Assembly (NCBI GenBank): GCA_021806345.1
Contig: JAJZXP010000419.1
Location: forward strand, 1 to 7,307
DNA: 7,307 nucleotides
Direction of reading: 5' to 3'
Origin: Thermoplasmata archaeon
Lineage (GTDB): Archaea > Thermoplasmatota > Thermoplasmata > Thermoplasmatales > Thermoplasmataceae
Below the pieces are notes generated by a model. It searched no databases, was not told the origin of the DNA, and worked only from the letters and a program-made list of their open reading frames with translations. Positions 5,940-7,307 of this stretch are shown piece after piece. Position 1 is the first letter of the stretch, and every line of letters starts with the position of its first letter. The position numbers and the translations under genes were made by a program.

Positions 5940-6620
5940 ATGCAAAAGGTGGTAATCGAAATTGAAAAAAGTAGCAAGACCCTGAACGCAGAACCAAATG
6001 GTGCAATAGAGATTGCTTCAATGATGCAAAATGTTGAATTTTTCAGGGTAATTTATTTTCTCAGGCAAACGGCTGATGAGTTTTCGATTATTATACAGGT
6101 GAAATTTTTGGGGAAGAGTCATGGTGTCGAGGATCTTCCGTTCCTGAATTTCCCATGGATTAACGTTCAGATTCTCGATTTCAATTCTTTAAATGAAATT
6201 TATACAATATTTGTAAAAGGCAATCCACCCATGAATTCCACCGAAACAGATAAGACCAACACTAAACTTGAAATTTTTCCTTTATCGATTGACATCATCA
6301 ACGGTAAATACCTCCTTACTTTCCTAACCAATTTAGAAGATATATCAAAATTCATTGAGGCCAGAAAGAGTGAGGGGTTTGATTTAAGAGTCTTATCTGT
6401 GACAAAGGGAAAACTGCCAATAGGTTCACCACTGGATAGCCTTACGGGTAGGCAACTCATGGTCCTTAAGGAATCTTACTATTCCGGCTATTACGATATT
6501 CCAAGAAAGATAAATTCTGATCAGGTAGCAAAAAAACTCGGAATTGTAAACTCAACATTTGTTACGAGCATTAGAAGAGCAGAGAAGCACATAATGGACG
6601 AGCTATTTAAAGCCCATTAA
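5940..6620 (+). CDS. HTH_10 (Bat-like) archaeal transcriptional regulator
   Basis: The 226-residue protein has at 168-223 the archaeal HTH_10 domain: LTGRQLMVLKESYYSGYYDI, PRKINSDQVAKKLGI, then TFVTSIRRAEKHIMDELF. The GY-D-PR turn, the AKKLGI helix and the R-AE-HI recognition end are all as in the bacterio-opsin activator (Bat) family, whose members are DNA-binding regulators. Residues 1-160 form an alpha/beta sensor-like part with strands such as FSIIIQVKFLG and YLLTFLTNLED; I see no cysteine or histidine cluster and cannot name a ligand. The ATG at 5940 is preceded by a TATA-like box at about -25 and no Shine-Dalgarno, so the mRNA is probably leaderless. It is divergent from a DHA2 exporter across 85 bases containing two palindromic elements, which suggests it senses the exporter's substrate and controls both genes. 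The family is confident; the target is inferred. Confidence 0.9.
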   Translation: MQKVVIEIEKSSKTLNAEPNGAIEIASMMQNVEFFRVIYFLRQTADEFSIIIQVKFLGKSHGVEDLPFLNFPWINVQILDFNSLNEIYTIFVKGNPPMNSTETDKTNTKLEIFPLSIDIINGKYLLTFLTNLEDISKFIEARKSEGFDLRVLSVTKGKLPIGSPLDSLTGRQLMVLKESYYSGYYDIPRKINSDQVAKKLGIVNSTFVTSIRRAEKHIMDELFKAH

Positions 6621-6775
6621 TACTGAGAAAACAACAACCTAAATATTCCTTCTATTTTAGTGCTGAGGAGACTATAAAAAACGTAGGTATCTTGAATAAA
6701 TCTATGAGATTGAAATTAAGGATAAAAACAATGGACAGGTTGGAATTTGATTAATGTTTAATTCAGGTACTGCTG

Positions 6776-7093
6776 TTATTCGTTTAAATTCCTTAATTTT
6801 TTTAGTATGACGCTATAAATTTCTTTTTGTTTCTCAGAACTCAGTCTTGTGATAATCTTGGAGATCGTATTTTCTGAAACAGTAAAGATGTAATTCAACC
6901 TGATTACACTATCTTTTACTGCTCCTTCTGATTTTAGGAATGGGATTCCATCCATATTTTTGTTACTTGTTATTCCTGCTATTATGACATTTCCAAGTTC
7001 TTCAAACAGTACCACTGCAGGTCTGGTTTTAATTTCAAAAGTGTCGGTGAATTGAGCTTTAGCTATTACAACATCCCCTGGATTAAATTTCAT
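6776..7093 (-). CDS. MazF/PemK-type toxin (predicted mRNA endoribonuclease)
   Basis: Taken from the ATG at 7091-7093 the protein has 105 residues, normal for MazF/PemK ribosome-independent endoribonucleases that cut mRNA at short sites. It begins MKFNPGDVVIAKAQFTD, the family's usual first strand and loop. TRPAVVL at 23-29 carries the catalytic-type Arg24, and IAGITSN at 38-44 carries Thr42/Ser43 at the second active-site position. SVIRLNYIFTV at 62-72 and KIITRLSSEKQKEI at 79-92 are the later core strand and C-terminal helix. An ATG at 7105 adds four residues, but the start at 7093 has GAGG six bases upstream and matches the family N-terminus. Its start overlaps the end of the antitoxin gene by 11 bases, which implies coupled translation, with antitoxin made first. 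It converges on the HTH_10 gene; a minus-strand run of six T at 6676-6681 may end transcription. Confidence 0.83.
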   Translation of the reverse strand: MKFNPGDVVIAKAQFTDTFEIKTRPAVVLFEELGNVIIAGITSNKNMDGIPFLKSEGAVKDSVIRLNYIFTVSENTISKIITRLSSEKQKEIYSVILKKLRNLNE

Positions 7094-7307
7094 CCCACGC
7101 CTCATCTTCTTTGTTGTCCCAGAGCTCTTTCATTTTATGTTTCTGTGCTTCGTGTAGAAACTTGTCGTATTGATCCATAGTAGCATTTTTTGTCTCATTC
7201 TCAATCATCCTTTCTATGGTTTCCTCATACGTTTCTCTCGGGTACCTCTTGATTTTTTTTAGTTTTGATACTAAATCTTTTCTTAGTTGTATTGTTGTGA
7301 AATCTTG
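7083..7307 (-). CDS. RHH-type antitoxin (VapB/MazE-like), C-terminal 74 residues
   Basis: The frame is open from the window edge at 7307 to a TAA at 7083-7085. Visible residues 3-36 (FTTIQLRKDLVSKLKKIKRY, then PRETYEETIERMI) have a ribbon-helix-helix layout: a short strand, then two helices joined by the RYPRETYEE turn common in archaeal antitoxins of toxin-antitoxin operons. Residues 48-74 form an acidic, tryptophan-containing tail (KMKELWDNKEDEAWDEI), the kind of segment that binds and blocks the toxin. Only a few residues should be missing at the start. The protein would bind the operon promoter, outside this window, and neutralise the MazF-type toxin that overlaps its 3' end. RHH antitoxins of this type also accompany PIN-domain VapC toxins in archaea; here the partner is MazF-like. 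Confidence 0.82.
   Translation of the reverse strand, partial: QDFTTIQLRKDLVSKLKKIKRYPRETYEETIERMIENETKNATMDQYDKFLHEAQKHKMKELWDNKEDEAWDEI

Noticed and set aside
5538..5945. 135-codon minus-strand ORF overlapping the start of the exporter gene
   Set aside because: It is the other frame of the MFS gene; its translation is rich in Cys, His and Ser without domains, and it crosses the divergent promoter.
6200..6460. 86-codon minus-strand ORF opposite the HTH_10 gene
   Set aside because: It is antisense to a confident gene and has no recognisable domain or promoter.

Overview
The window looks archaeal, most likely from the Thermoplasmata (Thermoplasmatales-like). This rests on an HTH_10 (Bat-type) regulator, AT-rich TATA boxes about 20-35 bases before start codons with little or no leader, a GGTGA Shine-Dalgarno inside an operon, and heavy use of AGA/AGG and ATA codons. 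The lineage is an inference; no rRNA or marker gene is present.

Layout: (1) 1-270, the C-terminal end of a histidine-phosphatase-family protein, cut by the window edge. (2) 271-564, probable relics of membrane-protein genes. (3) 565-2331 on the minus strand, a two-gene operon resembling a type IV (AbiEi/AbiEii-like) toxin-antitoxin module: a regulator with an HTH and an extra nuclease-fold-like N-terminus, then a nucleotidyltransferase. The nucleotidyltransferase frame is broken near its N-terminus: a well-initiated upstream segment lies in another frame, and a GGGAAAT heptamer sits at the possible junction. Palindromic TATCA-C-TGATA repeats flank the operon's TATA box and look like operators. 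(4) 2420-3081, no full-length gene, only inverted repeats, mini-ORFs and a possible coding relic. (5) 3082-3306, a small two-helix membrane protein with a clear promoter. (6) 3655-3996, a membrane-protein pseudogene with two in-frame stops. (7) 4163-5854, a 14-helix DHA2-type MFS exporter, divergent from (8) 5940-6620, an HTH_10 regulator. Their 85-base spacer holds a perfect palindrome and a perfect inverted repeat, suggesting a regulator-exporter pair. (9) 6776-7307, a MazF/PemK-type toxin and its RHH-type antitoxin on the minus strand, with overlapping ends; the antitoxin is cut by the window edge.

Two toxin-antitoxin-like modules, gene relics and an isolated exporter-regulator pair suggest an accessory, remodelled chromosomal segment. 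No transposase, integrase, CRISPR array, tRNA or rRNA was recognised. The most notable points are the split nucleotidyltransferase frame, the operator cluster, and the nuclease-like fusion in the antitoxin-like regulator.
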